A stretch of DNA of 64,000 nt from Anaerorhabdus furcosa (lineage in GTDB: Bacteria; Bacillota_I; Bacilli_A; Erysipelotrichales; Erysipelotrichaceae). The notes below the pieces were generated by a model. That model made no database searches. It was not told the origin of the DNA and saw nothing but the letters and a program-made list of their open reading frames with translations. Each line of letters starts with the position of its first letter. Position 1 is the stretch's first letter. Location: NCBI RefSeq assembly GCF_900167375.1, contig NZ_FUWY01000001.1, positions 372,001 to 436,000 on the forward strand, in the 5' to 3' direction. A program made the translations under genes and the position numbers. Shown here piece by piece: positions 19,517 to 27,981 of the stretch.

Positions 19517-20589
19517 TAATTTTCTCCTGCCAACTTTTGTCTTTGTTCTTCTTGTAATAACCCTGCAATAACATCATCCATTTTACCTTCCATGATGCGA
19601 TCAAGTTGGGTAATTGTTAATCCAATACGATGATCCGTTACACGATTTTGTGGATAGTTGTATGTACGAATTTTTTCTGAACGATCTCCAGTACCAAGTT
19701 TGCTTTTACGCTCTTTACCTTTTGCTTCATCTTCAATACGTTTCATTTCTGCATAAACTTTAGCACGTATTGTATTTAATGCTGTAGCACGGTTTTCGAT
19801 TTGACTACGTCCATCTTGACACTTAACAAATATCCCTGTAGGAATATGAGTAATACGAACTGCTGAGTCAGTTTTATTAACGTGTTGTCCACCCGCACCA
19901 CTTGCACGCATTGTTTCAATTTCTATGTCATTCATATTCAATTCATATTCGTCTTCTGCAATTTCAGGGCTTACTAAAACTGTTGCCGTTGAAGTATGAA
20001 TACGCCCTTGTGTTTCTGTCTTTGGAACACGTTGTACACGGTGTGATCCACTTTCAAATTTAAGTTGACCATAAGCACCATCACCTTTTACGATAAATGA
20101 TACCAAGGTAAATCCTCCAGCTTCAGCTTCCATCATTTCAATGATGTCAGTCTTCCATCCTTGTGTTTCTGCATAACGAGCATACATACGATATAAATCA
20201 CCCGCAAAAATATTGCCTTCATCGCCACCTGCTGCTCCACGAATTTCAACAATTGCATTGTTGTCATCAACTGGATCTTTAGGTATCAATAACACTTCAA
20301 TTTTTTCTAATAATTCTTCTCTTAGTGGTTCACATTCTTCAATTTCCAAATGCGCCATTTCCTTAATTTCATGATCATCTTCCTTTAGTAACTGATGTGC
20401 TTCATCAATTCTTGAATTCAGTGATTTTAATTCTTCATATGCATCTACTGCTTGTTTCAAACCTGCTTGTTCCTTTGCAAGTTTACCCATTAATTTAGGC
20501 TGAGAAATAATCTCATCACTTATCAGTAAATCATTTATTTCATTATAACGATCTTCAATCTTTTGAAGACGCTCTATAATTGCACTCAT
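19516..20589 (-). CDS. prfA: peptide chain release factor 1
   Basis: 357 residues. The stop-codon recognition tripeptide P-K-T at 189-191 (RVPKTETQGRIHTS) identifies RF1, which reads UAA and UAG; GGQ at 233-235 is the peptidyl-hydrolysis motif. The N-terminal coiled-coil domain is normal. It lies about 80 bp after tdk and overlaps prmC by one base, the same order as in Bacillus. Confidence 0.98.
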   Translation of the reverse strand: MSAIIERLQKIEDRYNEINDLLISDEIISQPKLMGKLAKEQAGLKQAVDAYEELKSLNSRIDEAHQLLKEDDHEIKEMAHLEIEECEPLREELLEKIEVLLIPKDPVDDNNAIVEIRGAAGGDEGNIFAGDLYRMYARYAETQGWKTDIIEMMEAEAGGFTLVSFIVKGDGAYGQLKFESGSHRVQRVPKTETQGRIHTSTATVLVSPEIAEDEYELNMNDIEIETMRASGAGGQHVNKTDSAVRITHIPTGIFVKCQDGRSQIENRATALNTIRAKVYAEMKRIEDEAKGKERKSKLGTGDRSEKIRTYNYPQNRVTDHRIGLTITQLDRIMEGKMDDVIAGLLQEEQRQKLAGEN

Positions 20590-20669
20590 TGTAAATCCTC
20601 CTTTTGTTTTTACTACTCAATCTTATTTAAATAAAACTCAACAACATTTTCCCCTCATACTCATCCCCG

Positions 20670-21275
20670 CTACAATCCTAATTTAGATGGTTTATCTTTT
20701 ACTTCATGACAGTGCCTGCAACGTGCTTCATAACTTTCAGATGCACCCACTAAAATTAATGGATCATGATAGCTTGCTGGTAAACCGTCAACTAAACGTT
20801 GTGTTCTTGTTGCCGGTGAACCACACTTATTACACACAGCTGTTAACTTTGTAACAAATTCTGCTTCAGTAATAAGAATCGACATCATACCAAAAGGTTC
20901 ACCTTTAAAATCTGTATCAAGTCCTGCACACATTACACGTTTTCCTTTTTTAGCTAAGTAATCGCAAACTTCCGCAATTCCTTCATCAAAGAATTGTACT
21001 TCATCAATCGCAATAACATCTGTTTCTTCTGTTACATGATCTAAGATTTCTTGTGATGAATTAACGACAATACTATCTACCTTACTACCTGCATGTGATA
21101 CAACTTGATTATCACTATAACGATTATCGATTGCTGGTTTAATTACCAATATATTCTTTTTCGCAAATTCAAGCACCTTAATTCTACGAATTAATTCTTC
21201 TGTTTTTCCCGCAAACATACAGCCTGCAATTACTTCTACCCATCCTGGGCGATATTGATTATACATCATACTCAT
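20670..21275 (-). CDS. tdk: thymidine kinase
   Basis: 201 residues, type II thymidine kinase. P-loop GCMFAGKT at 18-25, the second acidic motif [11 protein letters not shown], and a C-terminal zinc site CNKCG...CRHCH with all four cysteine/histidine pairs. It phosphorylates thymidine in nucleotide salvage. The ATG at 21275 has AAGGGG upstream. A palindromic AAGCGCTT lies about 75 bp upstream; it resembles half of a catabolite-response element, but two conserved positions differ. Confidence 0.97.
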   Translation of the reverse strand: MSMMYNQYRPGWVEVIAGCMFAGKTEELIRRIKVLEFAKKNILVIKPAIDNRYSDNQVVSHAGSKVDSIVVNSSQEILDHVTEETDVIAIDEVQFFDEGIAEVCDYLAKKGKRVMCAGLDTDFKGEPFGMMSILITEAEFVTKLTAVCNKCGSPATRTQRLVDGLPASYHDPLILVGASESYEARCRHCHEVKDKPSKLGL

Positions 21276-21355
21276 ACTTGATACCCCTTCTATAAAATTC
21301 CTTTACTATTCTATCACAGTCAGTGCTTATTGAGAATGATTTAAAGCGCTTAAAC

Positions 21356-21380
21356 AAATAAAAATCCATTTTCATGGATT
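21356..21380 (-). terminator. terminator after the 208-residue lipoprotein gene
   Basis: 7-bp stem AATCCAT / ATGGATT with loop TTTC and a T-rich tail on the minus strand, directly after the stop at 21388. Confidence 0.8.
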
Positions 21381-21387
21381 CTTACAT

Positions 21388-22014
21388 TTATTCAATATTA
21401 CTGAAAATTTTCATAGCTTCCTCAAATTCTGCAGGATTATCCGAATTCACCGTTAATGTCAAAATAATTACATAATCTTTTTCAATTCGAACTGCATTCA
21501 TCCCAAAATAAGAATCCTCTGAGTTCGAAGCTGTTTTTGCCTCATAAGTAAACATTTTAAAGATTTTACCATCTATCGTTAAATCCTTCATATCCGATAC
21601 TACAACATCATCACCAGCCCATTTTTTCGCAGCTTCTACTTGCTCTGCAAGAACATCCTCAATTGTTGGTTTGCTTGAACGAGTTGATGTATCTTCAATT
21701 AAAATGCCACTAAAATTCTTCCCTTCATTGGATTCTAATGCTAAATCCCAAAAATAATTTGTATTTTGGGCACTCTTGCATTCTTCAAAGGTTTCCATCC
21801 ATTCCTCACCCTCAACAAGCTGACACCCATACAGGAAAGCTACTGAATCTTTACCTGTTTCCACCCAATTTGTTGGATAATTTAGTTCTAATTCAAAGAA
21901 TGTATTTTTATAAACACCTTCCGTGAAGGTTCCTCTTTCAAACTGTTTTGTTGCACATCCACTTATGCATAAAAGACATAAACTCAAAAACATTAAACTT
22001 AGTTTCTTAATCAT
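21388..22014 (-). CDS. putative lipoprotein of unknown function
   Basis: 208 residues from ATG 22014. The N-terminus MIKKLSLMFLSLCLLCISGC is a type II signal peptide ending in a lipobox, so the mature protein should be lipid-anchored on the outer face of the membrane. The mature part starts ATKQFERGTFTEGVYKNTFF, a pattern of surface-exposed beta strands with LNYPTNW; I do not recognise a named domain. Longer in-frame starts up to 22143 would read through the promoter. AAGGAG lies upstream. Transcription starts from a promoter covered by a perfect palindrome (22040-22072). Confidence 0.8.
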   Translation of the reverse strand: MIKKLSLMFLSLCLLCISGCATKQFERGTFTEGVYKNTFFELELNYPTNWVETGKDSVAFLYGCQLVEGEEWMETFEECKSAQNTNYFWDLALESNEGKNFSGILIEDTSTRSSKPTIEDVLAEQVEAAKKWAGDDVVVSDMKDLTIDGKIFKMFTYEAKTASNSEDSYFGMNAVRIEKDYVIILTLTVNSDNPAEFEEAMKIFSNIE

Positions 22015-22039
22015 ATCATTTCTCCTTTTAACAAAAATC

Positions 22040-22072
22040 ATTATACGCCAATAGTTGACATAGTCAACTATT
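22040..22072 (-). promoter_or_regulatory. promoter with perfect 10-bp-arm palindromic operator
   Basis: AATAGTTGAC-ATA-GTCAACTATT (22050-22072) is a perfect palindrome with 10-bp arms. On the minus strand it contains the -35 TTGACT (22062-22067), 16 bp from TATAAT (22040-22045). A dimeric repressor bound here would block the lipoprotein promoter. No cognate regulator can be assigned. Confidence 0.65.
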
Positions 22073-22077
22073 ATCTC

Positions 22078-22109
22078 AAAATAAAAGAAACTGAATAATT
22101 CAGTTTCTT
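22078..22109 (-). terminator. terminator of the merR (TipAS) gene
   Basis: 12-bp arms AAGAAACTGAAT / ATTCAGTTTCTT around one central base, with a T-rich tail on the minus strand. It separates the MerR gene from the downstream lipoprotein promoter. Confidence 0.8.
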
Positions 22110-22120
22110 CGAGCATTGGT

Positions 22121-22852
22121 CTATTTATTGTTTGCGTAAACAAGCATAGCCTTGGATAAGAATAGTGCTAAACCTTCTCCATATTTGTCTATATTCTTTG
22201 TGAATCGCTGATCAGATACATACATTTGACCAAGGTTTTTAAAAGCCTCTATTGAATAATGGTATCCAAAATTCGCATTCATCTGCTCATACATTTTATC
22301 TATTTCTCTTTGTGCTATTTCTGATTCTGGATCTTCATTTTTTATTTTGGCTAAATCTTTAAATAATTGATCCATTTTGTTTGTAATCTCATCTTGGTCT
22401 TGTTTTGATAAATTCATAATATAGTTTTTGCTTTGCTCAACTTTTTCTTTACCCCACAAACGAATCGCTTCCTCTTCATAAGGGTTATTTGAAAAGTCAA
22501 AATCTTCTAATTTTTCTTTCATCGTCATTACTCCTCCATGTTTTACTGTTTTATCAAGTAGTGCAATCATCTTCTCGATACGTTTCTTTTCGAATTCTAA
22601 TGCCTTGCGTTGTATCTCAAATGCTTTTACTCGATTAAATTCAGAACTACTGATCAAACTTTGTATCTTTGAAAGAGAGAATCCACATTGTCTAAAGAAT
22701 AAGATTTGTTGAAGAATGTCGACATCTTCTTCGCTGTACTCTCGATATCCATTTCCCGGGTTACGAGAAGGACATAACAATCCAATCTGATCATAATGGT
22801 GTAGTGTCCGGACACTTATCCCTGTTAAGTTAGCAATTTCTTTTGCATTCAT
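22121..22852 (-). CDS. MerR family regulator with TipAS drug-binding domain (Mta/TipA-like)
   Basis: 243 residues. Residues 1-75 form the MerR winged helix (MNAKEIANLTGISVRTLHHYDQ, NGYREYSEEDVDILQQI), then a coiled-coil dimerisation helix to about 125. The C-terminal part (ALRLWGKEKVE-like AIRLWGKEKVEQS, then YIMNLSKQDQDEI and a segment ending YGEGLALFLSKAM) is the TipAS antibiotic-recognition domain seen in TipA and Mta. Such proteins activate drug-efflux or self genes after binding thiopeptides or other hydrophobic drugs. The gene has its own promoter with a 19-bp spacer, so it probably activates itself; its other targets are not evident here. Confidence 0.9.
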   Translation of the reverse strand: MNAKEIANLTGISVRTLHHYDQIGLLCPSRNPGNGYREYSEEDVDILQQILFFRQCGFSLSKIQSLISSSEFNRVKAFEIQRKALEFEKKRIEKMIALLDKTVKHGGVMTMKEKLEDFDFSNNPYEEEAIRLWGKEKVEQSKNYIMNLSKQDQDEITNKMDQLFKDLAKIKNEDPESEIAQREIDKMYEQMNANFGYHYSIEAFKNLGQMYVSDQRFTKNIDKYGEGLALFLSKAMLVYANNK

Positions 22853-22873
22853 TGTATTCCTCCTTCTATTACT

Positions 22874-22904
22874 ATCATAAACTATAACGTTACGTGAGTG
22901 TCAA
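22874..22904 (-). promoter_or_regulatory. MerR-type promoter with 19-bp spacer
   Basis: TTGACA (22899-22904) and TATGAT (22874-22879) on the minus strand are separated by 19 bp instead of 17. Over-long spacers containing the operator are diagnostic of MerR-activated promoters. The spacer holds the sequence CACGTAACGTTATAGT with imperfect dyad symmetry. Confidence 0.75.
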
Positions 22905-22910
22905 ATAATA

Positions 22911-22934
22911 AAAAAAAGAAGAATTAATCTTCTT
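22911..22934 (-). terminator. terminator of rpmE
   Basis: Stem AAGAAGA / TCTTCTT (22916-22922 with 22928-22934) followed by T on the minus strand. It overlaps the last codons of rpmE and abuts the -35 of the next promoter. Confidence 0.7.
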
Positions 22935-23136
22935 TCTTCATGCCAAATTTCTTATTGAACTTTTCAATACGTCCTTGAGCAGCAGCGAAACGTTGTCTTC
23001 CTGTATAGAAAGGATGGCAGTTTGAGCAAGTATCCACTTTGATTTCTTTCTTAGTTGAACCTGTTTCAAATTCATTTCCGCAACTTGTACATACAACTTT
23101 ACATTTGTTGTATTCTGGATGAATTCCTTGTTTCAT
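22924..23136 (-). CDS. rpmE: 50S ribosomal protein L31 (zinc-binding type)
   Basis: 70 residues from ATG 23136, which begins the conserved [10 protein letters not shown]; an upstream in-frame start would add 22 unrelated residues. Four cysteines (C-x15-like first pair CKVVCTSCG and [12 protein letters not shown]) make it the C+ form that holds zinc. It bridges the two ribosomal subunits. Position between murA/lipoproteins and tdk agrees with Bacillus, but rho, usually beside it, is not here. Confidence 0.97.
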   Translation of the reverse strand: MKQGIHPEYNKCKVVCTSCGNEFETGSTKKEIKVDTCSNCHPFYTGRQRFAAAQGRIEKFNKKFGMKKED

Positions 23137-23247
23137 AGTTTTTATCTCCTTCCGCCTTAAACTTCTTATCAGTTTAAAGTAAGTGCTTATACATAATATC
23201 ATGACATTTCAAAGAAATCAACACTTAATCTTTCTTTAAAAAAACGC

Positions 23248-23604
23248 CTATTTAATTGCTAATTTAAGACTTTTTGGTTCAATCTCCACAAGACAATCAC
23301 TGCAAATTACATCATTGAGATATTGATACCCTAAAATGATTTCGCATTCCGTATTTCCAGCTTTACAATTTGCCATATCCATAATTACCTCAATATCTTC
23401 TTTTGTGAGTTCAATCGAATTTGTTGATGTTATCTTCACCTTTACAAGTGGTGATACATCACCTATATCAAAGTTCAATTTATCATGATTATTGATATAT
23501 TGTATTGGTATTTCTTCAAATACAGCTTCTGTTTTCTCTTTTCTAGGGCTAGAACAACCTAAAATCAAAAATAATGAAATTAGAATTAAGAATATCTTTT
23601 TCAT
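23248..23604 (-). CDS. small putative lipoprotein of unknown function
   Basis: 118 residues. MKKIFLILISLFLILGC is a clear lipoprotein signal peptide; the mature protein begins SSPRKEK. Four further cysteines lie near the C-terminus (CKAGNTEC and CSDCLVEIE), suggesting disulfides or metal binding outside the cell. I do not recognise the family. The 17 bases around the start codon and ribosome binding site are identical to those of the other lipoprotein gene at 22014. Confidence 0.7.
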   Translation of the reverse strand: MKKIFLILISLFLILGCSSPRKEKTEAVFEEIPIQYINNHDKLNFDIGDVSPLVKVKITSTNSIELTKEDIEVIMDMANCKAGNTECEIILGYQYLNDVICSDCLVEIEPKSLKLAIK

Positions 23605-23682
23605 ATCATTTCTCCTTATTTCCTCATTATACCTATCGATTGTGTATTAATTGTGTAATTATTTTAAAATAATTCTCACATT

Positions 23683-24486
23683 TTAATTTATGATTTCAGA
23701 ACTATTTATAATTCTAATAAATTCTTCTATTTGTTTTTCGTTTAATTGATAATACTTTATGTTTAAGTCATAGATGCCGTTTTGTACTTCTAATATTCCA
23801 TAATTATTTTTATCTAACAATAAATTAATACTATATGCATCTTCTTCAAAACACCCGTATTTTTTATTAAAATGACTCTCCGCTCTAGCGAAATATATAA
23901 ACTGTCTTTCATTATTAACTCGAATCGATTCTTCCTCAGGAAAAATTTCTTCATAACTTTGAATAAGCTCTAATACTTTATAAGGATCATAAGTTGCATC
24001 ATCTAGCCATTTACTTTTTCCTTCGATATCAGCAATACTCACTTGAATCATTGCATCTTTACTTTCAAGAGACTTATCATAAGCCATTAAATCTTTCTCA
24101 GCATTTAATTTATAAATACTTGCTTCTCCTTTACCCTTCATACAGGAGATGGTTTGTTCAGGTACAATCAGTTTTCCATCTTCATAAATATTATACGAAG
24201 AGAATTGATCCAAATAGTAATAATGGATTCCATCTTTTGATTGAATACTTCCCAATTGTTCTCCAGGTCCATAAGAAATAATGCCTTGTTTCAATTGAAT
24301 ATAGACTGTCCCTTCCCCAAACATATATTCATAAACTTCTGTTTCTCGATCTTCAATAATAATTGTATCAATTAATTTAGAGGTTTCTTTAGGGATATTT
24401 TTATCAATGACTTCTTTTAATCGCACAGCATTACATCCTGTTAAAACTAATAAAAACACAACACTCATCGAAATTAGTTTTTTCAT
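23683..24486 (-). CDS. putative lipoprotein of unknown function
   Basis: 267 residues from ATG 24486, which has GGGAGAAG upstream. MKKLISMSVVFLLVLTGC is a type II signal peptide. The mature protein is acidic, predicted to be rich in beta strands (VYEYMFGEGTVYIQLKQGI, GIHYYYLDQFSSYNIYEDG). No named domain is recognised. It sits between murA and the smaller lipoprotein gene, an island absent from the Bacillus gene order. Confidence 0.72.
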   Translation of the reverse strand: MKKLISMSVVFLLVLTGCNAVRLKEVIDKNIPKETSKLIDTIIIEDRETEVYEYMFGEGTVYIQLKQGIISYGPGEQLGSIQSKDGIHYYYLDQFSSYNIYEDGKLIVPEQTISCMKGKGEASIYKLNAEKDLMAYDKSLESKDAMIQVSIADIEGKSKWLDDATYDPYKVLELIQSYEEIFPEEESIRVNNERQFIYFARAESHFNKKYGCFEEDAYSINLLLDKNNYGILEVQNGIYDLNIKYYQLNEKQIEEFIRIINSSEIIN

Positions 24487-24543
24487 TTGCTTCTCCCTTG
24501 TTTTTTTCATTATAACACGTTTCAATAAACATTATCGTCATAC

Positions 24544-24574
24544 AAAAAACTCCTTACATATTGTAAGAAGTTTT
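24544..24574 (-). terminator. terminator of murA
   Basis: 11-bp stem AACTTCTTACA / TGTAAGGAGTT with one G-T pair and a three-base loop, then a T run on the minus strand. Confidence 0.85.
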
Positions 24575-24586
24575 CTCATTTATTAT

Positions 24587-25849
24587 TTATTCTATTTCTT
24601 CACGCCAAATCACAGCACCGAGTTGCTTTAATTTGCCATCTAAATCATCATATCCACGATCAATATGATTTACATCATGAATTTCAGTTACGCCATCCGC
24701 GATTAACCCTGCAATAACTAAACTTGCTCCGCATCTTAAATCCGTTGCAGTTACACTATCACCATATAATTTTGTAGGTCCATGAATCACACTTAAGCCT
24801 TGTCCAACTTCAATATCTGCACCCATCCGTTGTAATTCAGTACAATGCTTAAATCGTTCTGGATAAATTGTTTCTTTTACTGTAGAATCACCTGTTGTTT
24901 GTGTTAGTAGGGCAGTTAGTGGTTGTTGAAGATCTGTTGCAAATCCTGGATAAGGAAGTGTTTTAATATCGACTGCTTTTAACTTATCTGATTTTTCAAC
25001 AGTAACACAATCGACATCCACATCCATCTTAACTCCCATTTCTTGAAGTTTTGATAATAAACTCTCTAAATGCTGAGGGATAATATTAGATATTTTCATT
25101 TTCTCTGCAGCAGCTGCAGCCATTACAATAAATGTTCCCGCTTCAATGCGATCTGGAATAATTTCATGGAAACATCCACCTAAGTCTTCAACACCATCAA
25201 TAGTAATTACATTGGTTCCAGCTCCACGAACTTGAGCACCCATTTTATTTAATAAAGTTGCTACATCAATAATCTCTGGTTCTTTTGCAGCATTTTCAAT
25301 TGTTGTTCTACCTTCAGCATAAACCGCAGCCATCATAATATTAATTGTAGCTCCAACTGAAGAAACATCTAAAAATATTTTTGCACCAACCAATTTATCA
25401 GCTTTAATGAGGTAACTACCTTCAACATATTCAATTTGAGCTCCTAAAGCTTCAAATCCTTTAAGATGTAAATCAATTGGACGAGGGCCTAAATAACATC
25501 CTCCAGGCATTTTCATCTTTACTTCACCATATTTCCCAAGCAATGCTCCCATGAAATAATAAGAAGCTCTAAGTTTTGTAACTGCTCTATGATCCAATGG
25601 CTTATTTTCCATATTTGTAGGATCAATAATAATATGATCTTTTGATTTATGAATTACCGATACATTTAACTCATTTAAAAGTGTCGATAATGACTCAACA
25701 TCTGATATATTTGGAACACCTACTATTGTTACTGGTCCCTTTGCAAGTATAGCTGCAGGTATTAGTGCAACTGTTGCGTTTTTAGAACCACTTATTCTTA
25801 CTTCACCATTTAATAAATGTCCACCTTCAATTTTTATTACTTGTTCCAT
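24587..25849 (-). CDS. murA: UDP-N-acetylglucosamine 1-carboxyvinyltransferase
   Basis: 420 residues from ATG 25849, preceded by GAGGA. N-terminal [16 protein letters not shown], the catalytic loop [10 protein letters not shown] with Cys118 (equivalent to E. coli Cys115), and [13 protein letters not shown] are all family hallmarks. It transfers enolpyruvate from PEP to UDP-GlcNAc, the first committed step of peptidoglycan synthesis. Because the cysteine is present the enzyme should be sensitive to fosfomycin. Low-GC Gram-positives often have two copies; only one is in this window. Confidence 0.98.
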   Translation of the reverse strand: MEQVIKIEGGHLLNGEVRISGSKNATVALIPAAILAKGPVTIVGVPNISDVESLSTLLNELNVSVIHKSKDHIIIDPTNMENKPLDHRAVTKLRASYYFMGALLGKYGEVKMKMPGGCYLGPRPIDLHLKGFEALGAQIEYVEGSYLIKADKLVGAKIFLDVSSVGATINIMMAAVYAEGRTTIENAAKEPEIIDVATLLNKMGAQVRGAGTNVITIDGVEDLGGCFHEIIPDRIEAGTFIVMAAAAAEKMKISNIIPQHLESLLSKLQEMGVKMDVDVDCVTVEKSDKLKAVDIKTLPYPGFATDLQQPLTALLTQTTGDSTVKETIYPERFKHCTELQRMGADIEVGQGLSVIHGPTKLYGDSVTATDLRCGASLVIAGLIADGVTEIHDVNHIDRGYDDLDGKLKQLGAVIWREEIE

Positions 25850-25884
25850 AGTATTCCTCATTTCACGAAGTTATTGTATCATTT

Positions 25885-26529
25885 CTAAACCCACTTCTCA
25901 ATGAGTTCCTTGACTTCATCTAAGTGGTCAACAATGATATCGGCTTCATCTTGTTTATTGTGTAAACGGTGATCACAAAGTGCAATAACTTTCATCCCTG
26001 CTGATTTCCCAGCTTCTATTCCATATTGTGAGTCTTCAACAACAACACAATCTGTAGGGTTTAATCCCAAAACCTCTGCTGCATGAAGATAAATTTCAGG
26101 ATTTGGTTTACTTTGTTTAAATTGTTCTCCACTTACAATGAAATCAAGATAAGGTTCAAAACCACAACCTTTCACCGCTGCATCAATACTTTTTGAACTT
26201 GATGATGAACATAGTGCTAATTTTAAACCAAGTTCTTTACAACGTTTAAGTAAGTTAATTGCTCCTGGCTTTGCAATTGTTTCATATTGTAAAGGGTGAT
26301 TCTTAAAATAAGTTTCGTTTTTCTCTTGAACAAATTCTATAGAATACTGATTGTCTAACATATCCACAATCATTTCATAAGTTACTTGCATTGTTGTACC
26401 AATTATTTCGCACACTTCTTCAAATGTTCCTGTAAAACCTAATTCTCGCATCCATTCTAATGTACCTTCCATATAGAAAATCTCAGAATTAATTAAGACG
26501 CCATCCATATCAAATAAAACTGCTTTCAT
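25885..26529 (-). CDS. HAD family hydrolase (beta-phosphoglucomutase-like)
   Basis: 214 residues from ATG 26529, with GGAGGAC upstream. Motif I DMDGVLINSE, motif II CSSSSS, motif III lysine in FKQSKPNPEIYL, and motif IV VVEDSQYGIEAG are in order. The helical cap inserted after motif I puts it in the subfamily with beta-phosphoglucomutase and phosphoglycolate-type phosphatases. The substrate is not predictable. It lies between murA and the MFS pump, close enough to be co-transcribed with both. Confidence 0.9.
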   Translation of the reverse strand: MKAVLFDMDGVLINSEIFYMEGTLEWMRELGFTGTFEEVCEIIGTTMQVTYEMIVDMLDNQYSIEFVQEKNETYFKNHPLQYETIAKPGAINLLKRCKELGLKLALCSSSSSKSIDAAVKGCGFEPYLDFIVSGEQFKQSKPNPEIYLHAAEVLGLNPTDCVVVEDSQYGIEAGKSAGMKVIALCDHRLHNKQDEADIIVDHLDEVKELIEKWV

Positions 26530-26573
26530 ACCTGTCCTCCCAAACTCATGGGTACAGTATAACATAAGAAAAC

Positions 26574-27764
26574 CTAATTTTTTAACGCTTTACTAAAATG
26601 AAATATTCCTGCTGAACAAATCACCAAAATCCCTGCAACCACAAGTATCACCTCAACAGGAATGATATCTGCAAGGGGTCCATAAAACATCATCCCAAGT
26701 GGTAACATACAAGACGTTGTTATTTGCATAAAACTAAATACTCTTCCTTGCATGTTTTGTTCAACTCTTTCTTGAATTGATACAGTAATTGGTGTGTTGT
26801 AGCATGGGCTAACTAAACCAATACAAGTATTAAATATTAAATACAATAAAAACCATGGTGATGCACCTAGGCTAATCATAAACACACCATAGAGTGTCCC
26901 TGCAAGTAACGTAGTATTCAATCGATTCTTAAATCCACCCCATGTCGTGATTAATATTCCACCTAGAACCATCCCTAAACTATATGTCATTTCACTTGCG
27001 GTTAAGCGCCACACTTCATCACCAAATCGTCTTGCGATCATTAAAGGTGTTAAAAATGCTGAAGGACTAATCATAAACATCGATACCATTTGAAAGATTA
27101 ATAAGTTTAAGATGAACTTATTATTTTTAACATAACTAAATCCTTCTTTCATATTTTGAATCATTGTTTTCTCATTACTTAATTGATCAATTAATTTCTT
27201 AACTTTAACAGTTGATGTAATACTAACTCCTATAATTGCAGTAATCACATCAATAAATAAGGTTACTTCTAATGAAAATACCGATAAAATAGCACCACTA
27301 ATTGCAGGTGATAAAAACATCATAATTGAATTGCATGTACTCAATATGCCATTGACTTTCATCAAATTCTCTTGAGGTACAATTTGAGGTAATATCGCAT
27401 TGACTGCCGGTGTTTGTAACCCCGTTCCAGCAGATCGAATCATAAGTACAATAAATAATACCCAAATGTTTTTGTTTCCTGATAAAAAGAGTAACGCTAA
27501 AAATAATGTTGCACATGCTATCATACTATCTGATAACATAATTAATTTTTTACGATCATACTTATCAATCCATGAGCCTGCAAATAAGGAAACACAGATT
27601 TGTGGTAAAAACCCACAAATTGTTGATATTGTAAGCATCAGTCCTGATGATGTTGATAATGTAACATACCAAACGATGGCATATTGCACTAGTGATGATC
27701 CAAATAATGATATTGTTTGTGCACTAAGAAAGCGCACTGTATTGTTTTTCCAATTGTTTTCCAT
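26574..27764 (-). CDS. MFS transporter, MefA-like drug efflux type
   Basis: 396 residues, about 12 membrane helices. N-terminus NWKNNTVRFLSAQTISLFGSS and the loop GSWIDKYDRKKLIMLSD (MFS motif A) resemble macrolide/other drug pumps of the MFS_3 (Mef) group. ATG 27764 is preceded by GGAGAG; the longer in-frame GTG start at 27821 has no ribosome binding site. Upstream is a structured leader with a short arginine-rich ORF, the arrangement used for drug-inducible mef and erm genes. The substrate is not known. Confidence 0.85.
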   Translation of the reverse strand: MENNWKNNTVRFLSAQTISLFGSSLVQYAIVWYVTLSTSSGLMLTISTICGFLPQICVSLFAGSWIDKYDRKKLIMLSDSMIACATLFLALLFLSGNKNIWVLFIVLMIRSAGTGLQTPAVNAILPQIVPQENLMKVNGILSTCNSIMMFLSPAISGAILSVFSLEVTLFIDVITAIIGVSITSTVKVKKLIDQLSNEKTMIQNMKEGFSYVKNNKFILNLLIFQMVSMFMISPSAFLTPLMIARRFGDEVWRLTASEMTYSLGMVLGGILITTWGGFKNRLNTTLLAGTLYGVFMISLGASPWFLLYLIFNTCIGLVSPCYNTPITVSIQERVEQNMQGRVFSFMQITTSCMLPLGMMFYGPLADIIPVEVILVVAGILVICSAGIFHFSKALKN

Positions 27765-27835
27765 AATTTCTCTCCATTTCTTCAAAATAAAACGACGAAC
27801 AACATTGCCCATCGCTTGCACTTAAAATGAAGTTC

Positions 27836-27939
27836 TCAAGTAATATGAAAATACGTAAAAATTACGTTCTCAACCTATTACTTGATGAATCTTATTTGAG
27901 CTCTGCACAATGTTTCATCATACCTGTTTGTACAGAGCT
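27836..27939 (-). promoter_or_regulatory. structured 5' leader of the MFS pump
   Basis: Three hairpins can be read in the transcript: a 12-bp stem with one G-U pair (27899-27910 with 27928-27939) that lies inside the leader ORF, a 9-bp stem TCAAGTAAT / ATTACTTGA (27836-27844 with 27877-27885), and inside its loop a 6-bp stem (27853-27858 with 27862-27867). No T run follows, so control at translation is more likely than transcription termination. Confidence 0.6.
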
Positions 27940-27981
27940 AATTCGTCTTCTAATCGAACAGAATCTAATAACTAATTTCAT
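27892..27981 (-). CDS. 29-residue leader peptide upstream of the MFS pump
   Basis: ORF MKLVIRFCSIRRRISSVQTG plus nine further residues, started by ATG 27981 with AAAGGGTG seven bases upstream, an excellent ribosome binding site. It contains three consecutive arginines (residues 11-13). Macrolide-dependent ribosome stalling is known to favour Arg/Lys-x-Arg/Lys motifs in leaders of erm and mef genes. The distal half of the ORF forms one strand of the first leader hairpin, so a stalled ribosome would change the fold. The protein itself is unlikely to be functional. This ORF was identified by eye. Confidence 0.55.
   Translation of the reverse strand: MKLVIRFCSIRRRISSVQTGMMKHCAELK

Noticed and set aside
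21320-21360. Catabolite-response element upstream of tdk
   Set aside because: The AAGCGCTT core is present but two conserved outer positions differ; recorded only as a weak resemblance.
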